Program-made: the position numbers and the translations under genes
The notes under the pieces: model-generated
What the model was told of the DNA's origin: nothing
Seen by the model: the letters and a program-made list of their open reading frames with translations, nothing else
Database searches by the model: none
In this document: piece after piece, positions 45,756 through 55,212 of the stretch
How positions within the stretch are numbered: the stretch's first letter is position 1
Layout: every line of letters begins with the position of its first letter
Source of the DNA: Telmatactis stephensoni
Lineage: Eukaryota > Cnidaria > Anthozoa > Actiniaria > Isophelliidae
DNA: 64,000 bases
NCBI GenBank assembly: GCA_029948255.1
Contig: JALIZF010001252.1
Span: 141,962-205,961, forward strand
Direction: 5' to 3'

Positions 45756-46325
45756 TGTAAAGGACACTCTTCCCCTCCCCCCTTGATTCTTTAGTATCCC
45801 TTCAATGTTTAACTTAGTGATTACGGAATGTTCAAGTATCAAGTTTCCGACACGTGTAGTATCCAGAGTTTAGTGTATCGACCACGTTCAAGTTTAAGTC
45901 AAGTTTTCAAGTTCAAGTAATAAAATCGACCTATCCATAGGCTTTATGTTGGGACAGTTATGTAAGTACCTTTTTAGTAATTCTTTAGTGATTTCGTACC
46001 CTTTTAAGTGATTTAAATGTCCAGTTTGTTGATTGCTTAATTGATGATAAGCAAGGATATTCCATGCATGTGATTCTAGTTATATCCATTGAAGTTACGT
46101 TGTATGATAATTGTCAATTTGTAAAGAACCATTTATGCCGTGTAATTATTTTCGTTTAGCTATGTTTATTGTATTATAATTGTAAGAAATTCGTATCTAT
46201 GTTTTCAGTTTACGCAACAAATAAAAGGGTTAACGTTAACTGGTCTTCACGTATTCCGAGTTTCCCTTGACCCGACCTTTTGTGCAGTTAGAAATAAACC
46301 CAGCATTTCGCCAGCGATAGCTACA
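45756..46325 (+). repeat. 3' LTR of the BEL/Pao element
   Basis: 570 bp, same as the 5' LTR except for one missing A. Confidence 0.95.
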
Positions 46326-46360
46326 CGTGTTCCTTGAGAGTCTGCAAATGAGGCTTATTA

Positions 46361-46742
46361 GACTAGGCGCAAAACCGCTGAAAAAGTCGATCGCAAAAAG
46401 TGCAGAAGGCATTTTGGGGTAGAAGCTGGTAACATAACTATTCTAAACTAATTTTTCATGCTGAATGCGAATATGACAGTTACCAAGACGTATTCTGCAA
46501 TCTCATACATGTAAATGACGTTTTTGTGAATTGTTATAGTGATTCCTACTGAGCTTTTGTCGTGTAATTCCAAAAGTTCCTAAACTTACAAACAATGACC
46601 ACAGCTGGAAAGAGCACATCAAAATCAGTAAAACTGTGAAGTTTGAAGGATATATATATGTTGAAAAACCAAGGCCGAGATATGAATTTTCAAAAATCGA
46701 AATTCGTTGGTATCTCTTGCATAAATACAAAAAAATTGTTCC
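46361..46742 (+). mobile_element. GACTAGGCGC TIR element, truncated copy
   Basis: Begins GACTAGGCGCAAAACCGCTG and is homologous over about 350 bp to the reverse complement of the copy at 47820 (shared TTTTGGGGTAGAAGCTGGTA and others). Its right terminus is missing. The first about 45 bases match the other end of the 47820 copy, so the copy appears rearranged. Confidence 0.7.
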
Positions 46743-47819
46743 TTTCTTACTCCTCACACCATTTGGTAATGAAAATCTATTATAAGTGCATGTTTAAGGT
46801 TTAAGATATTTGTAAAGATAATTAATACTTTTTGATAAATGACATGCATGAAAGTCGCCTTTGTCGATATAAAATCAGCACTGATCGGTCTGATTTTAAA
46901 TCACGTTAAAAGATAGTAACTTGCCTTTAGCCTTCGCTGATAATGCTTCAGGATTATCACAGCAGGCGGGAAATGTGTTTTTCAATCGAAAGCCCTCTCA
47001 GTTATTGTCATCCAGCAAAGAAAAATCAAAATCCATAAACAATCATTAGAGTCATTTCTGCGTTCAAAGCAGCTTCACACAGGCACTGCATATCAACGGC
47101 GAATTTATTCTTTTATTTACTATCTCCATCTATGGATAGAATTATTCTCAGATAACCATTTTGATTGGTCCTGTTATTTCCCTGAGGACCGGTGGAACAA
47201 AGATATTAGCATCAAAATGAAACTTCGCCGAATAGACTACCCCAATTAGACATTATAATCATTAAGTGCATATCTAGGTAGCGCAGCGGTCTAAGGTGAT
47301 ATCTAAAGGTATGGATTAGGGTCCGGATATCGTCTCCCTCCCTGGCCTTCGGGCTAAGCTAACTGTAATATGTAGCACCGGGATAGCGTGGATGGGGCCG
47401 AAATCTTCATCCGTAACGTAAGTCGATTCGATGTCTCAGCTTCTAAGAATGTCTCGGGAGAATCGTCCCAAAATTTAATTTTCCTCATATTTTTTCAGTT
47501 TTTTATTTCGTTTTATTTCTTGGTGTCCGGGGGTGCCATTTTAGGAGCTATAGGTTCGAGCCTCGTCGATGCCAGAATTTTTTTTTCTTTTTCTTTTCTG
47601 ATTTTTTTCCCGTTCTTTTTGTCCGCAAAAACAAGTGTCCACCCACTTATTTTATAATTGTACATGTTTTTATTTTATAAATCTCGTCCCCTAGCCTCGT
47701 CCCCAGTCTACATTATGGCGACGCGACCATAGTGACGTCACGCTTCGAATGGACGCCACCGTCAATAGCTTTAGTTTGACTGTTTTGCTGCTTTAAAAAA
47801 CTGTTCAAAGCGAATTTTA
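46743..47819. other. Region between two TIR copies
   Basis: No gene. A tRNA-like A box (TAGCGCAGCGGTCTAAGG at about 47279) and a later GGTTCGAGCC (47551) might be remnants of a SINE; they are about 270 bp apart. Near 47590 there is a T-rich run. Confidence 0.35.
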
Positions 47820-48241
47820 GACTAGGCGCAAACTGAAAAAGTCGATCGCAAAAAGTGCAGAAGGAAATTTTGTATGAAAATACATGTTGTTATGCAAGAG
47901 ATGCCAAAAAAATTTCGATTTTTTTGAAAATTCGTATCTCCTTGATTTTTCAACTTACATCCTTCAAACTCCACAGTTTTACTGATATTGATATACTCTT
48001 TCCAGCTATGGCCATTGTTTTTAAGTTTCAGGGAACTTTTGGAATTACATGAAAAAGCCGTTAGTATGAAATGACTGTAGCAATTCACAAAAACGTCATT
48101 TACACGTATAAGTTTGCAGAATACGTCTTGGTAACTGTCATATTCGGATTCAGCATGAAAAATCAGTTTAGAATGGTTATGTTACCAGCTTCTACCCCAA
48201 AATACCTCCAGGTGTCTGATTTTTTGAAAATGCGCCTAGTC
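47820..48241 (-). mobile_element. GACTAGGCGC TIR element, complete copy, 422 bp
   Basis: Ends are GACTAGGCGCAAACTG and, on the other side, TTGAAAATGCGCCTAGTC. The perfect terminal inverted repeat is short (10 bp). No transposase frame is present. It lies inverted relative to the copy at 46361. Confidence 0.75.
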
Positions 48242-48503
48242 CGCCTATATAAACTTTCGCGCGCTTTGTCACGCTTTGTTATTATTTCAAAAATAAGTTG
48301 ACATTTCTAAAAAATGTTTTATGAATCTTAAAATGTTGGGTTGTGGAGTTGGTATATACTAAAACAATTATTCTCTTCACTGTCGGTGAATAGTGGTTTT
48401 AGGAATATTTCGGTACCTCGACGATTCGCATCTCGGTAAATATTCTACCGCTATTCACCTCACCTCCAGGTCTGAGAACCGTGTACAACCGATACTGATA
48501 CTG

Positions 48504-48788
48504 TATACACTTATTTCAAAAACGTTGTCACAGTTCAAAGCAACAAGCGTCAAGCCAAGACCGAAATGAATGCTGGTATTATGCTGGTAATGTTTCAAAT
48601 CAAACTCGTTATCAACAGAATTGAGTGCACTGCATTAACAAGCACGTGAAAATGTTCACATTTTGAAATAGTTGAAAAAAGTCTGATTTGAATACATTAC
48701 TGGCATAAAACCAGCATTCATTTCGGTCTTAGCTTCTTGACGCTAATTGTTGCTCTGAACCGCGATAATGTTTTTGAAATAAGTGTAT
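48504..48788. mobile_element. TATACACTTATTTCAAAAAC foldback element
   Basis: Arms of about 75 bp: TATACACTTATTTCAAAAAC to ACCGAAATGAATGCTGG, and the reverse complement from CCAGCATTCATTTCGGTCTT to GTTTTTGAAATAAGTGTA. The same terminus (TATACAC then YTATTTCAAAA) is found at 53480. Confidence 0.85.
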
Positions 48789-48792
48789 GAAT

Positions 48793-49050
48793 GGTACGGA
48801 TATAGCTGATTGCACAAACATTGACACGTACGGACACGTACAAAACATAGAAGCAGACCGAAATGAACACTGGGAAATTTTGACTAGATGATTTCAAAGA
48901 AGCGCGTGGACGTGGACATAGCGACTGAGACAAACACATGAAAATCCAAATATTACTAGTGTACCCACTGGAGCCATTTCGGTCTCAGCTTCTAGCTTCG
49001 ATAAATTGGAAAGGGTCAATGTTTTGTGCAAATAGCTATATAGCGTTGTG
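48793..49050. mobile_element. Related foldback element next to the previous one
   Basis: Imperfect arms: ATATAGCTGATTGCACAAAC, then AGACCGAAATGAACACTGG, matched in reverse by CCACTGGAGCCATTTCGGTC and then GTGCAAATAGCTATAT. The GACCGAAATGAA core is shared with the element at 48504, so the pair may come from one family. Confidence 0.6.
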
Positions 49051-50297
49051 TAGCTTTTATAGCGGTTGAGGAACAACAGCATGTAGATTGAAATCAAAGC
49101 TACTTACGTAAACGCGTGGATCTTGTAACCGTAGTTACTACGTTTTTCTTTCGTACGAAATATCTCGCCTCAAACTATCTCAAATGTAAAGTTGGAAAGA
49201 AAAACAATACGTCCTCATGTTCCAAAAAAAACTTTTTTCCTTAACAGTTGAAAACGCATATTCGCATATAAACAAACCGTGTTTTTGGCGTTGACGGAAA
49301 GGCGGATTAATTAACAGTAACAAAAAAGGTGCGTTTTGTGCGGATTAGTGTGAAAGTAACCTAAGTCCAGTGTCTCTCTTTGGTTTCGCTTTTGATATTT
49401 TCAAATGCATTTTACTGTCTTCCCGTCTATTGCTTATAAACGTTAAATTTCGTGTCGAAATATTGTCATAGTGATGTCGAGATGAAACTATTTTCATATT
49501 ATTACTAATTTAACACTGCATGGAATTTAAATGTTAAAAATGTTGGTGTTTTAAAAAATTATAACTGAAAATTATAACTAAACCAATACAACACATACAA
49601 ATTCGATCGGCAATTTCTTTAGGACTTCACGTACTAATCGATCAGCGAATGCTTTGTTTTAAGTGCGTCGTTTGGATTTCAGTGATTATTTCAGTTGTTA
49701 CGGTTTGATGTTTCTTTGTGAGTATAAATAAAGGATCAGACGTAGAAAAAGTTGAATACAAAACATTGTCCTCAGCAGCAAAACAAGTCATAAAAAGGAC
49801 TGTTGTATTAATCTTAGACGCTCACTCCAAAAGCTTGAATGATCATTAGAATCAAACCAGGAGTTGAGAAAACGCAAAGTTGTCGTAATGTCAGAATTTG
49901 CTGTCTATTTTTAGTCCCCCCAGGCAAAGATCCTTCAGTTTAGAAAAACTCAATTATAATATCCTATGCGGCAATCAAAACTTTTCTATCAATTTCACCC
50001 AAAATGTTATATTTTCTTATTAGATATTTTTAATTTGTGTTAGTAACGGCATACAGATTATCGTCATTAAAACATTCAGCTTTGCGGGACAGATGACAAA
50101 ACTGGAAGTCCATATTGTTTACATAAGCTAAGCAATCACATCACAATGTCAAGTCTTCAGCCAATCAACTATTCGCTGTACATTTTTCATATGAAAAATT
50201 GGATTTTAAAAGATGTGTTTTGAATGACAGGATGGAATTTAAATTACTGGCAACACATTTTCAAGTAATCTGAGAAAATCTCTCTATTCAATTTAAA
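49051..50297. other. AT-rich region without recognised gene
   Basis: No repeat or exon stands out. It may contain the promoter of the frame at 50298. Confidence 0.4.
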
Positions 50298-50852
50298 ATG
50301 TTTCGTCTCGGGAAGCTATCTCTCAAGACCTACGTGAATGGAGTACAATCTAAAATACATTTTCAAAATGTATGCGAAAAAAATCATTTTAGAAATCAAA
50401 TTGCAGAGAAATTAGAAGAACATCAACGACAACAATTTTCTTGCTCTACAAGACGATTCTCTAATCAAGGAACGGCTTGTAAAGGAAAACACTTTAAAAT
50501 ACAGCGAGACAAGATCGGTGAATGGGACAACAGTTTACCGTATTTAAAAGGTTTTACAATGGCAAAGCAAGATGAAGATGAAAAAACACGGAACATTTTT
50601 CAGAGTACGTCAGAAAACATAACTTCATCCCATCGCTGTGACGATCCTATCAAATGTACACTTGATACTCTACGCAGCAAGCAAGTGAAAACACCCGTTG
50701 GAAAAGAACAGTTTGAGATCAGAGGCCAGAGGAAAGCATTATCAAAGTATTCAGCGAAAGGGAAAAAGATATTTGACAAGTCAAATATTAAACAAGAAAA
50801 CACTTCAAGAACACACACGCGCAGAAGCAAAAAAGTTGACCCAGTTTGCAAG

Positions 50853-51074
50853 CACTGGACGAAAAATTGGATTTGCTACCCTTTACTGGGGTAGCAAATG
50901 TGGTGCAAATATGTAGTAAACCGAATGTAAATCTGGTAAATACCGTATTTGCCAATGGGATGAAAAATGGGATGAGCAAATGCGGTATTTACTACATTTG
51001 CATTATGTTTACAACATATTTGCACCACATTTGCAAGCCAGTAAATGGTAGCAAATCCAATTTTTCGTCCAGTG
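50853..51074. mobile_element. CACTG-ended MITE (CACTA/EnSpm-like) inside a reading frame
   Basis: Starts CACTGGACGAAAAATTGGAT and ends ATCCAATTTTTCGTCCAGTG, a perfect 20-bp inverted repeat that continues with TTGCTACC and on to about 60 bp. AAG is duplicated at 50850-50852 and 51075-51077. CACTA-superfamily elements have CACTR ends and 2-3 bp target duplications, so this is the likely source family. The interior is AT-rich and non-coding. Confidence 0.85.
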
Positions 51075-51236
51075 AAGGTGAATGACTGGCTATTTAATTG
51101 CCTTGACAATACAACAGCAAAAATTACACCATCAACAGCAACGATAACACCACCAAGAACAACACCACCGCCATCACCACCATCATTGCGAACAACAAAA
51201 TTCACCAAAGCGACAGTCCAATCAACGCCAGCAATA

Positions 51237-51365
51237 ACGGTATCAACAACAACAACGATGAAAACAGCAACAATAACAACAACAGCAGCAATGAAAACAA
51301 CAATAACAGCAGCGACAACAAAAACAACAGCAGCAACAACAACAACAACAGCAACAACAACAAAG
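51237..51365 (+). repeat. Imperfect (ACA/CAA)n trinucleotide repeat inside the coding frame
   Basis: Mostly ACAACAACA and AACAGCA words, giving a Thr/Ala-rich run in the frame of the split gene. Confidence 0.85.
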
Positions 51366-51617
51366 ACTCCGACGGAACCGACTTATAAAGACAAAGAACA
51401 TTTGACAAGGGCAATTAGTAACCAGTGTAGATTGAAAGAGTCAAAACAAGAGAAAGGTCAGGATATCATATCATTAGTGTCTATATCCAAGCCAGTTACA
51501 TTCGTCAATCCTAACACTGCCGACCTGTCCACAAATAACACTCCAAGAAAACGGACCATTAACGTCTTCCTGCCTGACGTATCGGTTGATGTTTGGAACT
51601 GAGACAAAGAAAATAAA

Positions 51618-52564
51618 CACAAAATAGATGATTTCCGCACTCCACAATGCAATTGATTTAAAATCATTTTAGTGATATTCCTTATCTTGCCGCACTTCCA
51701 TCCCAAAATTGTAGTTTTCTTCTTTTTTTCATCACTACTGAGGAAACGTGATTGACAAAAATGTGTTTTCCATGCTCGAACATGTTCGTTTGTCCTAAAA
51801 TTGGGACTTAAGGGTGATGACCCATTTGAAAGCCATTTTTCATTCTAATTGCCGCACAGAAAAAAGCAAAAGCCGAAAGTCCAATACTACGTTGTATGAA
51901 ATGACAATCAGTGAATCGAAGCAGAAGTAGCAGAATGATATTTTTCTTTTTATTTGTTTTCTTGCGAGTCTTTCACCTTTCTCATTATAAACCCTTGATC
52001 CACAAAAAATTTGGCAAAAACGTTTGTGTATATCAACTTTTACCATTACGTATACCCTTCGTTTGTCGCTCATTACTTTACCAGCTATAGTGTCACCTGC
52101 AATATCACGAAGATGCATACTTATGAAGCTATATTGCCGTCAATCTCTTTCCGACCTGAATGCCCGGCCAGACCTGTTACTGAATAGAATATGTGGTGAT
52201 GGTCTGTAGTCTGCAAAGCGCAAAGCAGGCGTCCTTGTGGTGTTTTGTGGAGTTTAGTAGGGATTCGTGGTCGGGGAGTTTTGAGTGGAAATTGCCGACG
52301 TTCGGAACATCTGTTTTGCACCAGGCTACATGCGGCCAATGTCCATTTAAATTTGGTGTAGCTCATCACCCTTCCTTGCAGCACAATTGCTGAAAAACGA
52401 AGGGCGCAGCTCAACGTGATCGAGTCGAAGGTATACAAGGGCGCTTTCACTACGAACAGTGTTACACATTTACAAACAAACTTACATACACATACACGTA
52501 GCAGCCACCATACGACCCATGTTTGATCACGGAGCACAGCTTAACTCGAAACTAGTTCGTTTTT
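51618..52564. other. Intergenic region
   Basis: Short frames on both strands but none with recognisable content. Nothing else seen. Confidence 0.4.
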
Positions 52565-52710
52565 ACTAAGGAAGGAAAAACCGGAGTACCCGGAGAAAAA
52601 ATTCTCGAAGTAAGGAAGAGAACGAACAAGAAACTCAAGCCACGTGATGCCCCGTCCGGGAATCGAATGAGGGACCACAGAGGTGACAGACCAGCGCTCT
52701 CACCACCCTT
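52565..52710 (-). mobile_element. tRNA-derived SINE, second copy
   Basis: Reversed, it reads GGTGAGAGCGCTGGTCTGTC (A-box region), TCATTCGATTCCCGG (B box) and then TTTTTTCTCCGGGTACTCCG and GTTTTTCC. The head and the CTCCGG body match the plus-strand SINE at 34702. Confidence 0.8.
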
Positions 52711-53235
52711 GCTTCCCCTTTCCGTTCTTGTGTAAAAATCTTGTCAAAGTAGTTGTGCAACTTCTTACAAATTCTTGGTCGACTGTTTGTTAATTTTGTT
52801 AATTAGTGGCTGGAGTTAACGAACCCAAATCTGCACCACCCATTGCTAAATAAAGGAGATATTACACTGAAACACGACGGTTATTCACCAATGTTTTAGG
52901 GAGCAGGAAACATTGTTATTGTTGTAAAAACCTGTTCTACATCAATACTACTTAACTTTCCGCAATGAAATTCTTTATTTTGCAGAACTGTGCTGTATTT
53001 TATTCTTAAATAGCTTTGACAGTAAAGATATATTAGTGTATAGCTATGGAATATTTACAGAGATCGACATCTTGTTTTCCAGCAATGGGCTTTGTGCATG
53101 CATGAGATAGCCTTGTGAGTACAGATATATATTACTCTTAACCAGCTGTCACTTGTATTTTCTTCATATACACACTTGCCTTTAGGCTCGTGTGTTTAAT
53201 AGAAAATACACTCTAAACCATTGTAAAACTAGTAT

Positions 53236-53476
53236 CAGGGTCGTGACATGGTACGTTTTTTTCGCTCGTGATCCCGTTTTTTGGTCGAAAATTTTGATCC
53301 CTGATCCCAAAAGTTCTCTTTTTTGATCCCTGATCCCAGTTGTGAAAATTTTGTTCCCTGAATCCTGTTGATTTGACTACTTATCCCGATCCCACGTTTG
53401 TGACCCCGATCCCATGGCTTGAGATCCCGATCCCAAGCCTGTGATCCCTGATCCCACGTACCATGTCACGACCCTG
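53236..53476. mobile_element. CAGGG-ended TIR element with 6-bp target duplication
   Basis: Begins CAGGGTCGTGACATGGTACG and ends CGTACCATGTCACGACCCTG, a perfect 20-bp inverted repeat. TAGTAT flanks it at 53230-53235 and 53477-53482. The interior is made of GATCCCTGATCCCA-like words. Like the element at 12284 it starts CAGGG and has a 6-bp duplication. Confidence 0.88.
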
Positions 53477-53479
53477 TAG

Positions 53480-53677
53480 TATACACCTATTTCAAAAAAG
53501 GTTGTCACCGCTAAGAGCGATAGGTAATAGGTCATTCCAAGACCGCAAAGCACTATTGATTTCTAATTGATTTACATATGAATAGCCAAATATTTGATGG
53601 AAGAGTGTAAAGAAAGATTTAGGATGGCTTAATTAAGAAATCAATAGTGCTTTGCGGTCTTTTGAAATAGGTGTATA
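53480..53677. mobile_element. TATACACCTATTTCAAAA foldback element
   Basis: Left end TATACACCTATTTCAAAA, right end TTTTGAAATAGGTGTATA. Inner arms AAGACCGCAAAGCACTATTG and TCAATAGTGCTTTGCGGTCT are also complementary. Same terminus family as 48504. The CAGGG element (53236) abuts its left end. Confidence 0.82.
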
Positions 53678-54322
53678 TGGGGCTTGGTCAATCTTAAATG
53701 AGACAAAAGTGAATTTGCTAGGCATTTAAGCCTTGAAATATAAATGCATGTATATATATTTTATCTCCTGATCGTCAATAAAGGGAGTACATGGCGGTCA
53801 CCTATGAAGGTAGGAACAATTATTCATCGTAAATTTTTTGGAATAACAAATGAGTGATTTGTCAGTTAGAAGTAAAGTCCTGTTGTTAGGATCGTCAAGA
53901 AGGCCACCATGAAATCCTTTGTTCCTGGGACAGGTTTCTTGTTTGAAGCAACAGGGACTAAACCAAGAAAGAAATGAAATCTGGTACTATGCTAGTTGGT
54001 TTCTTGAGACAAATCTATTTTGCGTTGTTCCAGTAAATATCCATACCCAACCACTGAGGGAATTTGTAAAAGCAACCCCCCCCCCCCCCCCCCTCACACA
54101 CACACACACTGGAACTTCCAACTTTCTACCATAAACACTCTGTAATTTTGTTCTTTCACTGACCCCCTCCCCCTCCCCGCCAGAATCTATAATTTCTAAT
54201 TACCTCTATGGTAGGTTATGGATATTTTGGGATTTAAGATATTGTACGACGGCAACGTCGATGCTGAAAAAGTGTTCTATATATTCAGTGTTCACTAAAC
54301 CTAAGCTTTCTTGTATTCGTTA
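53678..54322. other. Short spacer with a poly(C)/(CA)n tract
   Basis: 54076-54093 is a run of 18 C, followed by (CA)n to about 54109. No gene seen. Confidence 0.8.
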
Positions 54323-54463
54323 GGGTGTTTTCCATTTAGCGGAACCAACCGGCCAGAACGGCCAGTTCTTAAATGGCACAAGTCAATTCTTAGCTCTGGC
54401 TGGAATCAGTCCTAAGAAACCAGGCCGTTCTGGCCGGTTGGTTTCACTAAATGGAAAACACCC
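54323..54463. mobile_element. GGGTGTTTTCCATTTAG MITE, 141 bp
   Basis: Arms of about 42 bp: GGGTGTTTTCCATTTAGCGG then AACCAACCGGCCAGAACGGC, and in reverse GCCGTTCTGGCCGGTTGGTT then TAAATGGAAAACACCC. No clear target duplication. Confidence 0.82.
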
Positions 54464-54532
54464 GTAGTAGTTGTGCGTTTATTATCCCATATCATTGCAC
54501 CGTGCAAACACGATGAATTTAATCTAGTAAAC

Positions 54533-54835
54533 TACCGTAGTAATTCAAATAAGCGCCCGGGGTGCTATTTAATTCTCAAGAGTAGAGAAGGGGGCGCTTA
54601 TTGTACAGGGGGTGCTTATTTGGAAGTGGACGCCTACTCCATTGCTAGAAAAGAACTGTCATCGTATTCATGTAGATTTTGTCGCAGAATCATTTACTCC
54701 ACACATACTGTAGTGCTATCAGTCTCACGACGGGAGGGGAAGGGAATGTGCACTTATTTCAAAGGAACGCTTATTCGAATCCTTAAAATTCATCAAATTA
54801 TTGGAAGGATGGCGCTTACTCGAATTATTACGGTA
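54533..54835. mobile_element. TACCGTAGTAATTCAAATAA TIR element, 303 bp
   Basis: Left TACCGTAGTAATTCAAATAA then GCGCC; right GGCGCTTACTCGAATTATTA then CGGTA. The interior is built from GGGGCGCTTATT-like words, also met at 12600, 14465 and 57405. Confidence 0.7.
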
Positions 54836-55212
54836 TGAGGGAAAATGGTTGGACGTTCGCGTTCTCTCACGTTCTCGGTAGAGCGTATAACTCAAGTTTG
54901 CCGCAGAAGACGAAACATTCTTCTTCAGTGATCTATTCTTTTCTACCATGGTTGTCAGGGGGATTGCCGTCGTGTAATCTTAAATTCCCTATTTTCTGGG
55001 ACCACACATTGACCTAAGAACAAAATTCCGTCAGCGTGAAAATGCTCTTATTACGAAAGATGTTCCAGGTCCAATTGAGGCTTTCTAGCACAAATCACCT
55101 GCTTTCATTGCAGTCTTGCACTAACCCTTAAGTGTATAGCATGCAATAATATAGAATAGCTATACCGTACCTTGTGGAATAACCATGCATACATACAACC
55201 AATTAACACACT
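54836..55212. other. Spacer downstream of the CBX gene
   Basis: No feature recognised. Confidence 0.4.

Larger units (their letters stand above)
38562..46325 (+). mobile_element. Complete BEL/Pao LTR retrotransposon
   Basis: The element is 7764 bp: 5' LTR 38562-39132, a single polyprotein frame 39217-45606, and 3' LTR 45756-46325. The 5-bp target duplication CGTGT is at 38557-38561 and 46326-46330. LTRs begin TGTA and end TACA. By eye the LTRs differ only by one base (AAGTAAATAAAA against AAGTAATAAAA), so the insertion is very recent. With an uninterrupted frame the copy may still be able to move. Domain order protease, RT-RNase H, integrase and the A17-type protease place it in BEL/Pao, not Ty3 or Ty1. 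Confidence 0.97.
50298..51602 (+). pseudogene. Unrecognised basic Thr-rich protein gene, split by a MITE
   Basis: The frame opens at ATG 50298 and is stopped at TAG 50892-50894 inside an inserted 222-bp element (50853-51074). The same frame is open again through 51599, with TGA at 51600-51602. Insert plus its 3-bp duplication is 225 bp, so the frame is kept; only stops within the insert break it. Without the insert the frame would be 359 codons. The protein is Lys/Arg-rich, has no recognised domain, has a long Thr run at 51237-51365 encoded by ACA/ACC/ACG codons, and ends in DVSVDVWN. AATAAA is at 51612, ten bases past the stop. An open frame this long on both sides is unlikely by chance in AT-rich DNA. 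Function unknown; the present allele is probably truncated (198 residues). Confidence 0.6.

Noticed and set aside
47279..47562. Another tRNA gene or SINE (TAGCGCAGCGGTCTAAGG and GGTTCGAGCC)
   Set aside because: The boxes are about 270 bp apart and there is no shared body with the two SINE copies; too weak to call.
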